Part shown: piece after piece, positions 1 to 8,402 of the stretch
How positions within the stretch are numbered: the first letter of the stretch is position 1
How the letters are laid out: each line of letters begins with the position of its first letter
Source of the DNA: CAZGKW01 sp964526295
GTDB lineage: Bacteria; Planctomycetota; Phycisphaerae; FEN-1346
NCBI GenBank assembly: GCA_964526295.1
Contig: CAZGKW010000036.1
Span: 1-44,351, forward strand
DNA: 44,351 bases
Direction: 5' to 3'
Notes under the pieces: model-generated
Database searches by the model: none
Seen by the model: the letters and a program-made list of their open reading frames with translations, nothing else
Told to the model about the DNA's origin: nothing
Program-made: the position numbers and the translations under genes

Positions 1-993
1 TACCTCCGGCCCGAAACGGCCCAGGGCATCTTCGCCAACTATAAGAACGTCCTCGATACGACCCGCCTCAAACTCCCGTTCGGCATCGCCCAGATCGGCA
101 AGGCGTTCCGCAACGAGATCAACCCGCGCAACTACACCTTCCGCAGCCGCGAGTTCGAGCAGATGGAGATCGAGTTCTTCTGCCACCCGGACGAGGCCCC
201 CAGGTGGTACGAGCACTGGCGGGACGCCCGCTTTAAGTGGTACGTCGAGCTGGGCCTGAAGTCCGACCGCCTCCGCCTGCGGGACCACGAGCCCGACGAG
301 CTGGCCCACTACGCCGTCGCCTGTGCCGACATCGAGTACGCCTTCCCGTTCGGCGTCAGTGAGCTGGAGGGCGTCGCCAACCGGACCGACTACGACCTTA
401 AGGCCCACCAGGAAGCGTCCGGTCGCGACATGACCTACTTCGACGACGACCTCTGGCAGCAGGACGCCGCCGATTACAAGCCCGACCGGTTCGGCGGCGA
501 CTCTGGCGCCGCCAAGCAGGCTGCCGCCGAGGCCAAGGGGGGCATGCCCTACCGGTTCATCCCCTACGTGATCGAGCCCTCCGGCGGCGTGGACCGGGCG
601 GCCCTGGCGTTCCTCTGCGAGGCCTACGACGAGGACGAGGCCCCCGACGAGAAGGGGACCATGCAGGGCCGGACGGTCCTGCGGTTCCACCCCCGCCTGG
701 CCCCCATGAAGGTGGCCGTCTTTCCCCTGGTGCGGCGCGACGGCATGCCCGAGAAGGCCCACGCCATCTACGAGGAGGTCCAGCGGCACATGCCGGCGTT
801 CTACGACGAGAAGGGGGCCATCGGCCGGCGATACCGGCGGCAGGACGAGGCCGGCACGCCGTTCTGCATCACCGTCGACGGCCAGACCCGCGAGGACGGG
901 ACGGTCACGGTCCGCGACCGCGATTCGATGGTCCAGCAGCGGATTCCCGCCGAGGGCGTGGTCCGGTACGTCCGCGACCGGTTGAAGCTGTAG
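1..993 (+). CDS. glyQS: Glycyl-tRNA synthetase, single-chain type (5' end outside the window)
   Basis: Charges tRNA-Gly with glycine in the cytosol. The window opens inside the gene, in frame from base 1, leaving about 330 C-terminal residues. Class II motif 2 is visible at bases 85-180 (GKAFRNEINP, then FRSREFEQMEIEFF), the signature of the single-chain alpha2 glycyl enzyme rather than the GlyQ/GlyS two-subunit form. Motif 3 reads EPSGGVDR around base 574, and its arginine is the usual ATP contact. The remainder is the alpha/beta anticodon-binding domain, ending VRYVRDRLKL at a TAG. The gene is convergent with the phosphatase-like pair, and three tandem hairpins lie in the gap. No frameshift is visible. 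Identification is secure; the missing start leaves total length unknown. Confidence 0.93.
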   Translation, partial: YLRPETAQGIFANYKNVLDTTRLKLPFGIAQIGKAFRNEINPRNYTFRSREFEQMEIEFFCHPDEAPRWYEHWRDARFKWYVELGLKSDRLRLRDHEPDELAHYAVACADIEYAFPFGVSELEGVANRTDYDLKAHQEASGRDMTYFDDDLWQQDAADYKPDRFGGDSGAAKQAAAEAKGGMPYRFIPYVIEPSGGVDRAALAFLCEAYDEDEAPDEKGTMQGRTVLRFHPRLAPMKVAVFPLVRRDGMPEKAHAIYEEVQRHMPAFYDEKGAIGRRYRRQDEAGTPFCITVDGQTREDGTVTVRDRDSMVQQRIPAEGVVRYVRDRLKL

Positions 994-1019
994 GTCGCGC
1001 CGTTGACGAGGTTTTCGAG

Positions 1020-1097
1020 CCGCGAACGTGAGTTCGCGGGCACTTCCGTGCGACCGAAGAAGTGCCCGGCAGCGCGTACTCGCGGGCTTCCGCCCGC
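1020..1097. repeat. Three tandem hairpins between convergent genes (REP-like)
   Basis: Three palindromes follow each other in a 118-base gap between convergent genes. The first is 1020-1027 with 1032-1039 (ccgcgaac/gttcgcgg, 4-base loop). The second is 1037-1045 with 1060-1068 (cgggcactt/aagtgcccg). The third is 1082-1087 with 1092-1097 (gcgggc/gcccgc, 4-base loop). None is followed by a clear T-run, so a terminator role is possible but unproven. The third unit recurs in similar form at 24672-24695, which favours a dispersed repeat. Confidence 0.6.
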
Positions 1098-1111
1098 CGC
1101 TCGAATGACGT

Positions 1112-1756
1112 CTACTTCGGCGCGTTGGCCTTCAGGACGCTCACCAGGTGGACGGTGTCGAACCGGTTGGCGTCGAGCCGCCAGTACTCGTCCAGGGCCC
1201 TGTCAACGGTCCAGCCTTCCCGGTGGATGCGATAGTGGGCCGCCAGGATCCCCGCCCGGTTGATGCCGAACTGGCTGTGGACGTAGACGGGCCCCTCGGC
1301 GGCGTCCATCGCCTCCAGGAACCGCTCGAGGTGCCCGGCGTTCATCGAGTACCACCCGAACGGGACCTCGACGAGCTTCAGGCCGTACTCCTCGGCCAGC
1401 CGCCGCTCCTTCCCGCTCGGGGTCACCGAGACGACGGTCTGGATGCCGAGGTCCTTGAGGCCCCGGGCGCCCTCCTCGGAGCGGATGTCGCCGCCGCGAT
1501 AGAGCTTCTCGTTGTAGCGGATGACGTAGAACCGGATGCCGTCGCGGTAGCCGACGACGTCGTAGTTGGCCCCTTCCGGGGGGAGAGGGGAGGGGATGTT
1601 GCCCCCCGTTGCCCCCTGAAGCCAGGGGCACTGGTGGGGGGTATGGCAGCCCACCAGAAGCCCGGCCGCAGCGGCGGCAGCGAACGCCGCGATCAGGCAC
1701 CGGTGGGGGTGTCGTCGGCAAGCCGCCATAGCATGTCCTCGCAGCCGTGGCTTCAT
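1112..1756 (-). CDS. Exported tyrosine/dual-specificity phosphatase-fold protein with Cys-to-Ser active site
   Basis: A 214-residue protein of the cysteine-phosphatase fold. The N-terminus is a signal peptide with lipobox LLVGC (Cys37), so it is probably a lipoprotein. The P-loop should read HCxxGxxR but reads HSQFGINR (residues 160-167): the nucleophilic Cys is Ser (codon AGC) while the binding Arg is kept. Catalysis by the usual thiol route is therefore not expected, but phospho-ligand binding is. Its ATG overlaps the stop of the upstream paralogue in an ATGA, implying translational coupling. ATG at 1729, with a GAGGA in front, is an alternative start. The two proteins share YRxGxxxYVxR and YRIxREGW blocks, so they are duplicates. 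Confidence 0.75.
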   Translation of the reverse strand: MKPRLRGHAMAACRRHPHRCLIAAFAAAAAAGLLVGCHTPHQCPWLQGATGGNIPSPLPPEGANYDVVGYRDGIRFYVIRYNEKLYRGGDIRSEEGARGLKDLGIQTVVSVTPSGKERRLAEEYGLKLVEVPFGWYSMNAGHLERFLEAMDAAEGPVYVHSQFGINRAGILAAHYRIHREGWTVDRALDEYWRLDANRFDTVHLVSVLKANAPK

Positions 1757-2391
1757 TCGCCCGCCGGCGGCGCGCCGCCGGTGCGGATCGCATCGAGCAT
1801 CGGCCGGTGCGGTTCCAGGGCGCCGCTCAGGCGGGCGAACTCCAGGGCCGCATCATCGTACGACCAGCCCTCCCGCTGGATGCGGTAATAGGCCAGCAGG
1901 GCGGCCGACCGCTCGGCCCCCTCGCACCCGCAGCAGTGGATGTAGTAGGGCGGCGGGTCCTCGTCGATCGCCTTCAGGAACGCCGCCAGCACCGCCGGCG
2001 TCAGTTCGTTCCCCTCGAAAGGAATCTCGACGAGCCGCCAGTCGTGCGTTTCGGCGGCTTCCCGCTCGACCTTCGGCGCTTCGACGGCGATGACCGTCTT
2101 GACGCCGAGGTCGTCGAGGGCCTTGGCGCCGCTCTCGCGGGTCATTCGTCCGCCGCGGTACAAGTTCTCGCTCGCCCGGACCACGTACAGGTTCAGGCCC
2201 TCGCGGTACCCGAGGACCTCGTACGTGTCGCTGTTCGGGGGCAGGGGGGCCTTGGGCGACGCCCCGGTGATGGCCCAGACGGCCCGCATCACCGCGCAGT
2301 CGCCCGACTTGCAGCAGGAAAGCGACCCGCCCGAAAGGACCAGCAGCACCGACGCGGCCCCGGCCGCACCGACCCTGGAAGCGTGTGACAT
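1753..2391 (-). CDS. Exported phosphatase-fold paralogue with rearranged P-loop
   Basis: A 212-residue paralogue of the downstream gene. The start is the ATG at 2391, preceded by GGAGG at good spacing. A hydrophobic leader ends in a lipobox-like SLSC (Cys26). The P-loop region reads IHCCGCEGAERSA (residues 151-163). Counting back six from Arg161 puts Gly155, not Cys, at the nucleophile position; cysteines sit at 153, 154 and 156. Either the loop has an insertion and a displaced Cys, or this is a second inactive phosphatase. Cysteines are also numerous near the N-terminus. It is first in the pair and overlaps the next gene by four bases. Divergent from the TPR-SPOR gene across a 353-base gap. 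Confidence 0.72.
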   Translation of the reverse strand: MSHASRVGAAGAASVLLVLSGGSLSCCKSGDCAVMRAVWAITGASPKAPLPPNSDTYEVLGYREGLNLYVVRASENLYRGGRMTRESGAKALDDLGVKTVIAVEAPKVEREAAETHDWRLVEIPFEGNELTPAVLAAFLKAIDEDPPPYYIHCCGCEGAERSAALLAYYRIQREGWSYDDAALEFARLSGALEPHRPMLDAIRTGGAPPAGE

Positions 2392-2744
2392 GACGTGTCC
2401 TCCATCCCGTCGGCCCGCCGGACGCACTCTAAGCCCCGGCGGCGCGGTGCGTCAAGCCTCGGCTTGTGGTGGGCCTCCTGCGGTACGTATCGGATGCGGC
2501 GGGGCCTCGGCCCCCGCACGTCTTTTCTGATGCCGAGCGACCCGTGCGGCGCGCGGAGGGCGGCGGCGCGGCAGTAGCGTCCGATAAGCCGCTCCGGCCG
2601 CGCCCGTTTACCTCAAGGGCGCGGCGAGTCGAGGCCGATGTAACGCGTAGCGTCAAGAGGGCGGAGCGGCTTTCGGCCCCGGCCCGAGGGGGAGCCGAGG
2701 GGGGAAGCGGGGCCCCGGCGGGGGGTCGAGAGAGGGGCATCGCC
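2392..2744. other. Divergent intergenic region with a structured leader
   Basis: This 353-base stretch separates the divergent phosphatase-like and TPR-SPOR genes. No protein-coding signal is convincing. The right half carries a multi-branched fold at 2581-2676, listed separately. The left half contains the GGAGG ribosome site of the minus-strand gene and no promoter I can defend. Confidence 0.5.
2581..2676 (+). ncRNA. Candidate structured leader RNA (multi-branched)
   Basis: A long outer helix pairs 2581-2596 with 2662-2676: ccga plus aagccgctccg against cggagcggctt plus tcgg, 15 pairs with one bulged T at 2585. It encloses a perfect 9-bp hairpin (2597-2605 with 2617-2625, 11-base loop) and a short acgc/gcgt hairpin near 2643-2653. 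The shape resembles a three-way junction. It ends about 70 bases before the GTG of the TPR-SPOR gene, so it would lie in its leader. No known riboswitch family was recognised, and strand is assumed from the downstream gene. Confidence 0.35.
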
Positions 2745-3536
2745 GTGACACGTCGCATCCGAATGGCGGGACTGTTCGCGGTTTCCGTCGCGGTCGCCGG
2801 GGCCGTCGGCTGCACCGCCGCGGGACAGCGGACCGACCCGTACCAGCGGCACTTCGACCTCGGCTACGAGGCCTATCGGTCGGGCCGGTGGCAGGCCGCC
2901 GCCGACAACTTCACCCACTATCTCCAGGCCTACCCCAGCTCGCCGCACCGGGCCGAAGCGTACCACTTCCGCGGCCTGGCCCGGGTGAAGCTGGAACGCC
3001 GCCAGGAGGCGCTGAACGACTTCGACCGTGCCGTCCGCTCGCCCGCATCTCAGAACATCCGCTCGCTGGCCTACGTGGCCATGGGAAACCTCTACTACGA
3101 GGACGGCCGCGATGCCGATGCCGTCTCTGCCTTCGAGCGGGGGCTTCGCGTGCCGGCACCGGAGGTCCCGGAAGACCGGGTCCTCCTCCGCCTCGCCATC
3201 AGCCTCCAGCGCCTCGGCCGGTGGCGGGAGGCCGACGGGTACCTGGCCCGCGCGATCAGCCGGTACCCGGGCTCGGCGGCCGCCGGCGAGGCCCGGCGCC
3301 GGTACCACGTCAACGCCTTCGCGGTCCAGACGGGTGCCTTCGCGTCGCGTCGGCGGGCCGACGAGGAGGCCCAGCGTCTCCAACGGGCTGGGTTCCGGCC
3401 GCGGACCGGCACCGTCCGGCACGAGGGACAGACGCTGCACACCGTGCAGGTGGGGCGGGCCCATACGTACGCCGAGGCCCGAACGCTGGCCCAGCAGGTC
3501 AACCAGGCCGGCTTCGCCGCCATGGTCGTGCCGTAA
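2745..3536 (+). CDS. TPR lipoprotein with C-terminal SPOR domain
   Basis: A 263-residue envelope protein. The start is a GTG at 2745 behind a GAGAGGGG purine tract. The signal peptide ends in AVGC (Cys23), giving a lipoprotein. Residues about 30-180 hold TPR-type helices (ALNDFDRAV, AYVAMGNLYYEDGR and AVSAFERGL are recognisable units). Residues about 187-263 match a SPOR domain: two half repeats beginning FAVQTGAF and LHTVQVGRA, ending AAMVVP. SPOR domains bind denuded peptidoglycan glycans, so a role at the cell wall or division site is likely by family. Two more TPR genes follow at close spacing. The specific partner is unknown. Confidence 0.82.
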   Translation: MTRRIRMAGLFAVSVAVAGAVGCTAAGQRTDPYQRHFDLGYEAYRSGRWQAAADNFTHYLQAYPSSPHRAEAYHFRGLARVKLERRQEALNDFDRAVRSPASQNIRSLAYVAMGNLYYEDGRDADAVSAFERGLRVPAPEVPEDRVLLRLAISLQRLGRWREADGYLARAISRYPGSAAAGEARRRYHVNAFAVQTGAFASRRRADEEAQRLQRAGFRPRTGTVRHEGQTLHTVQVGRAHTYAEARTLAQQVNQAGFAAMVVP

Positions 3537-3570
3537 AGCTGGGCCCTTTTCGGGGTGAGAGGACGGGGGG

Positions 3571-4599
3571 ATGCGGGGCGAGCCCGTGGAGAAGCGGCAC
3601 GACTACGGGGCCGAGGGCGCCTTGAGGGAGGCCCTGCGTCGCGACCCGACGTCCACTGCGGCATACGTCCGCCTGGCCCGCCACTTGGGCCGTTCCGGAC
3701 GGCATGCGGACGCCCGGACAGTCCTCCAGGAAGGCCTCGCCCGGGCGACCGACACGGTCCCCGTCGAGCGTGACATGGGCCTGCTTCTGGCGGGGGCGGG
3801 AGACCTGGGCCAGGCCACCCGCCACCTGAAGCGGGCCGTCGAACTGGCCCCGGCCGACGCCCGGTGCCTTCGCGACCTGGCCCTCGTCCTCGGTGCGGAC
3901 GGCAGGACCGATGAATCCGTGGCCGCCCTGCGGCAGGCGTCCGAGCTGGCCGGCGAGAGCGGCGCGACGTGGGACGGACTGCTTCGCGTCGGCGAGCGGG
4001 CCCTCCGCGAGCAGGGCCGGCCTCCCGAACGTCGTCCCCCGAAACCCGCCCGACGTGAGGCCTACGTCGAGGCGACGGTAACGAGGCACCCTGAGCTGGC
4101 TGAAGCGCTGCTGCCGCTGAAGGGCCGCGAACCGACGGCGCCGGTCTCGACGCTGCGGGCCGTCCGGCGGGCGCTGGCGAAGCTGCTTCGCGATCACCCC
4201 TCCTATGCGGACCTGCACTATCGTTTCAGCCTGGTCTCCGGGCAGCTTGGCGAGGTGGACCGGGCCATCGAGGCCGCCGAGAAGGCCCTGGAGATCAACC
4301 CGCGCTATGCGGAGGCCGCGCTGCTGGCCGTCCGGCTCTACGAGAGGCGAGGCCGGGCCGACCGGGCGGCCGACCACTGCCGGCGCGTGACGGAGCTGCG
4401 GCCTCGGTGGATCGATGCGCACGTCCGCCTGGGTGACCTACTCCGCGTCCAGGGCCAAAGCGACGAGGCGGCTGAAGCGTACAGGCGGGCCCTGGCGCTC
4501 GACGGTTCATGCGACGGGGCGAAACAGGGCCTTGCGGCCGCCGTCGCCGCAGCCGCGCGTCCGGACCGGGGGGCGGACCCGGCGGGAGGTGGCCCGTGA
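3571..4599 (+). CDS. TPR-repeat protein
   Basis: A 342-residue soluble protein made largely of TPR units. Typical repeats are visible in the first 120 residues (TAAYVRLARHLGRSGRHADA, then MGLLLAGAGDLGQA) and again in the last 140 (AIEAAEKALEINPRYAEA). A basic, proline-rich linker lies near residues 150-165 (RPPERRPPKPARR). No signal peptide or membrane segment is seen. The ATG at 3571 has a GAGAGGACGGGG tract in front. Its TGA overlaps the GTG of the next gene (GTGA), so the two are translationally coupled. TPRs bind proteins; the partner cannot be told from sequence. Confidence 0.78.
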   Translation: MRGEPVEKRHDYGAEGALREALRRDPTSTAAYVRLARHLGRSGRHADARTVLQEGLARATDTVPVERDMGLLLAGAGDLGQATRHLKRAVELAPADARCLRDLALVLGADGRTDESVAALRQASELAGESGATWDGLLRVGERALREQGRPPERRPPKPARREAYVEATVTRHPELAEALLPLKGREPTAPVSTLRAVRRALAKLLRDHPSYADLHYRFSLVSGQLGEVDRAIEAAEKALEINPRYAEAALLAVRLYERRGRADRAADHCRRVTELRPRWIDAHVRLGDLLRVQGQSDEAAEAYRRALALDGSCDGAKQGLAAAVAAAARPDRGADPAGGGP

Positions 4600-6266
4600 G
4601 CTACCTCCTGCGGCTCCTCGGGAAAGGTCTGGCGGGAGACTTCACGGGCTACCTGAGCAAGTTCCTCGCGGCCCCGACGGACCTGCCGATCGAGACCGTC
4701 CGCGAGCAGGCCCGGGCTGGGCCGCGGCGGGCCGACCTGCAGTTGGCCCTGGGCCTGAAGGAGATGGAGCTGGGCCGCCTGGCCGGGGCCCGTCGGGCCC
4801 TCGAATCGGCGGTTCGTCTCGACCCGTCCTGCGACGATGCGCGCGTGGCCCTGGCGGCGGTGCTGAGCGACCTCGGCACCCCGCGAGGCGCGATCGAGGC
4901 CCTGGCGCCGGTGGCGCGTCGGCGCGACTTTGCCGCCACGGCCTGGTACGTCACCGGCCAGCTTCACGAGCGAGCGGGCGCGTCGGAGGAGGCGATCGAG
5001 GCGTACCGGGCGGCCCTCGACGCCGACCCGATGCACCTGGCGGCGAGGCAGCGGCTGGCCGCCCTGGAGCTGGTGGCCGGCAGCCTCGCCGCCGCCGCCG
5101 GCCACTATGCCGACCTCAAGCGGCAGGACCCGGGCGACTACGAGACGCGGATGAACCTGGCGTCGCTCCTGGTGCGGCGGGGGGACTTCGAAGGGGCCGT
5201 GGCCGAGTTCCAGGAAGCCCTGCTCATCGAGCCGGACAACTGGCAGGCCCACTGTCAATTGGCCGAGTGCCTGGCCGAGCAGGGCTTGGCGGCCGAGGCC
5301 CTCGACCAGATCCGCCAGGTCCTCGACCTCCACCCCGACTACCCCGACATGCACTACCGGGCCGCCGCGCTGCTCGTCCAACTGGGCGACTACGAGACCG
5401 CCGACGACCATCTCCAGCACGCCCTGACGTTGAACTCGAGATACCTCGACGCCCTGGTCCTCAGGGGCCAGGTGCTGGTGGCCCTGGGCCGGCCGGAACA
5501 GGCCGTCGAGCAGTACGACCGCGCCATCCGCGTCAACGACGAGTACCTGGAGGCGTACGCGGGCCTGGCGGTGGCGTACCGCGGGATGGGCCGGGAGGCC
5601 GAAGCCGACGAGGCGGTCGAAATGGCCTCGCACATCGCCCCCAACTCGGCGTGCCTGTACCGGGAGCTGTCGCGGCAGATGCTGCGGGTCGTCGCCGCCG
5701 AGACGCTCGGCGAATCGTTCGACCTGGACAGCGGCAAGCGGGAAAACTTCGTCGACGCCGTCGACCCGGAGGAGGTCTTCGCCTCCGAGCTGCGGGGCCA
5801 CCAGGCCGCCGTCCACGAGCACCCCGACTTCCCGGACTACCGGTACAGGTACGGGCTGCTCCTCAAGAGCGCCGGCCGCATCGGCGAGGCCCTGGAGCAG
5901 TTCCGCGTGGCCGTCCGGCTCCAGCCCTCGTACGTCAAGGCCCTCGTGAAGCTGGGCCTGACGGCTTGGGAGGCGGGGCGGCTGGACGAGGCGATCCCCG
6001 CCCTCGAAAAGGCGGTCCATCTGAAGCCCGAGTACGTCGACCTGCATTACCGGCTGGGCCTGGCCTACGCCGACCGGGGCCTGTGGCGGCTGGCCGTCGA
6101 GCAGTACCAGAAGGCGACGGCGCTCCAGCCGGACGCCGCGGCCATCGAGGCGAGCCTGCTGCTGGCCCTGGAGAACATGGGCCTCGTGGGCGGGCCGGAA
6201 GGACCGTTCGCCCCCGCGGCCCAGGCAGCGGGTTCGTTCGACCCGCCCGCCGGCGCCGAGGCGTGA
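4596..6266 (+). CDS. Large TPR-repeat protein
   Basis: A 556-residue protein with TPR units across almost its whole length, such as ALLVRRGDFEGAVAEFQEAL and ALVLRGQVLVALGRPEQAVE. The start is the GTG at 4596 overlapping the previous stop, with GGGAGGTGG just upstream; the N-terminus then reads MSYLLRLLGKGLAGDFTGYL. A non-repeat break near residues 355-400 (rich in acidic residues, FDLDSGKRENFVD) splits the array in two. No export signal. Its genuine frame continues cleanly to a TGA at 6266, and the long open frame on the opposite strand is a GC artefact. Probably a scaffold working with its two TPR neighbours. Confidence 0.78.
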   Translation: MSYLLRLLGKGLAGDFTGYLSKFLAAPTDLPIETVREQARAGPRRADLQLALGLKEMELGRLAGARRALESAVRLDPSCDDARVALAAVLSDLGTPRGAIEALAPVARRRDFAATAWYVTGQLHERAGASEEAIEAYRAALDADPMHLAARQRLAALELVAGSLAAAAGHYADLKRQDPGDYETRMNLASLLVRRGDFEGAVAEFQEALLIEPDNWQAHCQLAECLAEQGLAAEALDQIRQVLDLHPDYPDMHYRAAALLVQLGDYETADDHLQHALTLNSRYLDALVLRGQVLVALGRPEQAVEQYDRAIRVNDEYLEAYAGLAVAYRGMGREAEADEAVEMASHIAPNSACLYRELSRQMLRVVAAETLGESFDLDSGKRENFVDAVDPEEVFASELRGHQAAVHEHPDFPDYRYRYGLLLKSAGRIGEALEQFRVAVRLQPSYVKALVKLGLTAWEAGRLDEAIPALEKAVHLKPEYVDLHYRLGLAYADRGLWRLAVEQYQKATALQPDAAAIEASLLLALENMGLVGGPEGPFAPAAQAAGSFDPPAGAEA

Positions 6267-6294
6267 AGCGGCCCCGGGCCCACCGGCCTTCCGC

Positions 6295-6323
6295 TTGACA
6301 CTGCTCTGTAGCGGTTCTCTAAT
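6295..6323 (+). promoter_or_regulatory. Sigma-70-type promoter of trkH-trkA
   Basis: Perfect -35 TTGACA at 6295-6300, a 17-base spacer and a -10 TCTAAT at 6318-6323 (5 of 6). Transcription would start near 6330, about 65 bases before the trkH ATG. It lies just after the stop of the last TPR gene, so the K+ genes have their own promoter. Confidence 0.72.
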
Positions 6324-6394
6324 GGCCCGCGTCCACGTTTGGCGACCGGGAGCCGTGTGCGCGGGTGCCCGGCGGCGGAGGAGGGTGCGGAACG

Positions 6395-8326
6395 ATGCGA
6401 GGGCGACTGACCTCCGCCAGAGGGCCGCGAAGCACCTACGAGCGGGTCCGGGCGCTCGTGGTCCTGGCGATGGTGCCGATCGTCCTCGCGGCCGTCGCGG
6501 CGCTCGTCCTGGAGTACGGCTTCGACGTTAGCCCGGCCATCCTGGGGAAGCTTCACGCGATCCAGATCGCGGCCCTGGTGGGCCTTCTGGTCGAGCCGGT
6601 TCTGAACGCCCTGCTGGTTCGCCGCCGGACGGAGGTGCTGCTGGGCCGGTGGTTCCACTTCGCCCTGGCGGGGGGGGTCGGCGTCGCGATCGGCTGCCTC
6701 TATGCCGCCAAGCTGCCGACGGCCGGCTGGTGGGCCGTCCGTGTCGTCCAGGTGGCGGTGGTCCTGAACCTGATGATGCGGATGCTGGAGCTGCACCGGT
6801 TGCTGGCCAGTCTCCGCGTCCAGCCGGCGATCCTGTTCCTGGGCAGCTTCCTGGGCCTCATTACGATCGGCACGGGCCTGCTGCTCCTGCCGGCCTCGAC
6901 CGTCGAGGGCCGGACGACGAGCTTCACCGACGCCCTGTTTACCTCGACGTCGGCCGTCTGTGTGACGGGCCTGATCGTCCAGGACACCGGGACGCACTGG
7001 TCGCCGCTGGGGCGGTACGTGGTGCTGGTGCTGATCCAGATGGGGGGGCTGGGCCTGATGACGTTCGGGTCGGTCTTCGCGCTGCTGCTGTGGCGAGGGA
7101 TGCGGGTCCGCGAGTCGGTCGTCATGCGGGAGGTGCTCCGCAGCGAGATGCTCTCGCAGGTGGGGCGGCTCATCATCTTCATCCTGGTCACCACGCTCGC
7201 CTTCGAGGCGTTCGGGGCCCTCATCATGTCGGGCCTGTGGGACCACACGGCCGCCCTCGACGCGGCGACGGGCGGGCCGACCACCAGCTCGCTGGTGACG
7301 CTCGGGGACCGGATCGAATACAGCCTCTTCCACAGCATCAGCGCGTTCTGCAACGCCGGGTTCTGTCTCTACAGCCGGAGCCTGATGGATTACCGGCACA
7401 CGTGGCAGGTGAACCTGGTGTTCCCGCTGCTCATCATCTGCGGCGGGATCGGGTTCATGGTGCTCTTCAACGTGGCCCGGCTGATTCGCTACCGCGCGGT
7501 GGGTTGGGAGAAGGCGGACCTGGTGAAGAAGCGGCTCCGTCTCCAGCCGAAGCTGGCGCTTCTGACGAGCGGCCTGCTGCTTCTCGGAGGGACGGTCCTC
7601 GCGTTTCTCTTCGAGGCGTTGCCGGGCGGCCAGAGGCTGCCGCGGGGGACCACGTTTCCGCCCGGCGCGGTGACGTCGGTCCCCGGGGGGCCGGCGGCCG
7701 TCCCGGTGGCCCGGCCGGAGGCGTCACCGGGGCCCCGGCCGATGGGCGAGGCGTGGCACGAGCAGCTCTCGGGGGCGTGGTTTCTGTCGGTGACGGCCCG
7801 GACGGCCGGTTTCAACACGAGCGACACGCGGCTGCTGGCGCCCTCGACGAAGTTCCTGACGATCCTCCTCATGTTCATCGGCGCCAGCCCAGGCTCGACC
7901 GGGGGCGGCATCAAGACGGTCACGTTCGCCGTCATCGTCCTCGGCGTGTGGTCGGCCCTGCGGGGCTACGGCAACACGCAGGCGTTTCACCGGACGATCC
8001 ACCGGGGCATCGTCCTGAGGGCCCTGACGGTCCTGGCCGTGTCGGTGACGTGGATAGCGCTGGTGAGCCTGGTGGTGGCGGCGTGGGGCATCCAGAGCGG
8101 CGCGACGTGCACGTTCCTGGATGTCCTCTTCGAGACGACGTCGGCGTACGCGACGGTGGGCCTGTCGACGGGGACGACGCCGCTCCTCAATACGCTCGGG
8201 CGGCTGCTGATCGTCGTCACGATGTACGTCGGCCGGGTCGGGCCGCTGACGCTGTTCGTGGCGATGCCGGTCGTGACGGCCCGGCAGCGGTACGATTACC
8301 CGACGGAGAACGTCGCGATCTCGTAA
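6395..8326 (+). CDS. trkH: TrkH/KtrB-family potassium channel subunit
   Basis: Membrane pore subunit for K+ uptake. The ATG at 6395 is chosen because GGAGGAGGG ends nine bases upstream; the 643-residue product has all four pore loops of the superfamily: TSTSAVCVTGL, SISAFCNAGF, ARTAGFNTSDT and TSAYATVGLST. SPGSTGGGIKT follows the third loop as usual. About 140 residues with four extra hydrophobic segments precede the first canonical M1-P-M2 unit, longer than classical KtrB. A Pro/Gly/Ala-rich loop of about 50 residues sits before the third pore unit. The RCK regulator gene follows 76 bases downstream. Identification is firm; ion coupling (Na+ or H+) cannot be judged. Confidence 0.92.
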   Translation: MRGRLTSARGPRSTYERVRALVVLAMVPIVLAAVAALVLEYGFDVSPAILGKLHAIQIAALVGLLVEPVLNALLVRRRTEVLLGRWFHFALAGGVGVAIGCLYAAKLPTAGWWAVRVVQVAVVLNLMMRMLELHRLLASLRVQPAILFLGSFLGLITIGTGLLLLPASTVEGRTTSFTDALFTSTSAVCVTGLIVQDTGTHWSPLGRYVVLVLIQMGGLGLMTFGSVFALLLWRGMRVRESVVMREVLRSEMLSQVGRLIIFILVTTLAFEAFGALIMSGLWDHTAALDAATGGPTTSSLVTLGDRIEYSLFHSISAFCNAGFCLYSRSLMDYRHTWQVNLVFPLLIICGGIGFMVLFNVARLIRYRAVGWEKADLVKKRLRLQPKLALLTSGLLLLGGTVLAFLFEALPGGQRLPRGTTFPPGAVTSVPGGPAAVPVARPEASPGPRPMGEAWHEQLSGAWFLSVTARTAGFNTSDTRLLAPSTKFLTILLMFIGASPGSTGGGIKTVTFAVIVLGVWSALRGYGNTQAFHRTIHRGIVLRALTVLAVSVTWIALVSLVVAAWGIQSGATCTFLDVLFETTSAYATVGLSTGTTPLLNTLGRLLIVVTMYVGRVGPLTLFVAMPVVTARQRYDYPTENVAIS

Positions 8327-8402
8327 CGGCAAGGCGAGCCGTCGGCACGGGGGCGCGCCGCATTCGGCGCGGGGGGGCCCCGGCGCCGGAGGAGGGCATG
8401 CG

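Noticed and set aside
4338..6047. 569-codon open frame antisense to the TPR genes
   Set aside because: Composition is Gly/Arg/Val/Leu-rich with no recognisable domain, and the plus strand has clean TPR repeats and ribosome sites.
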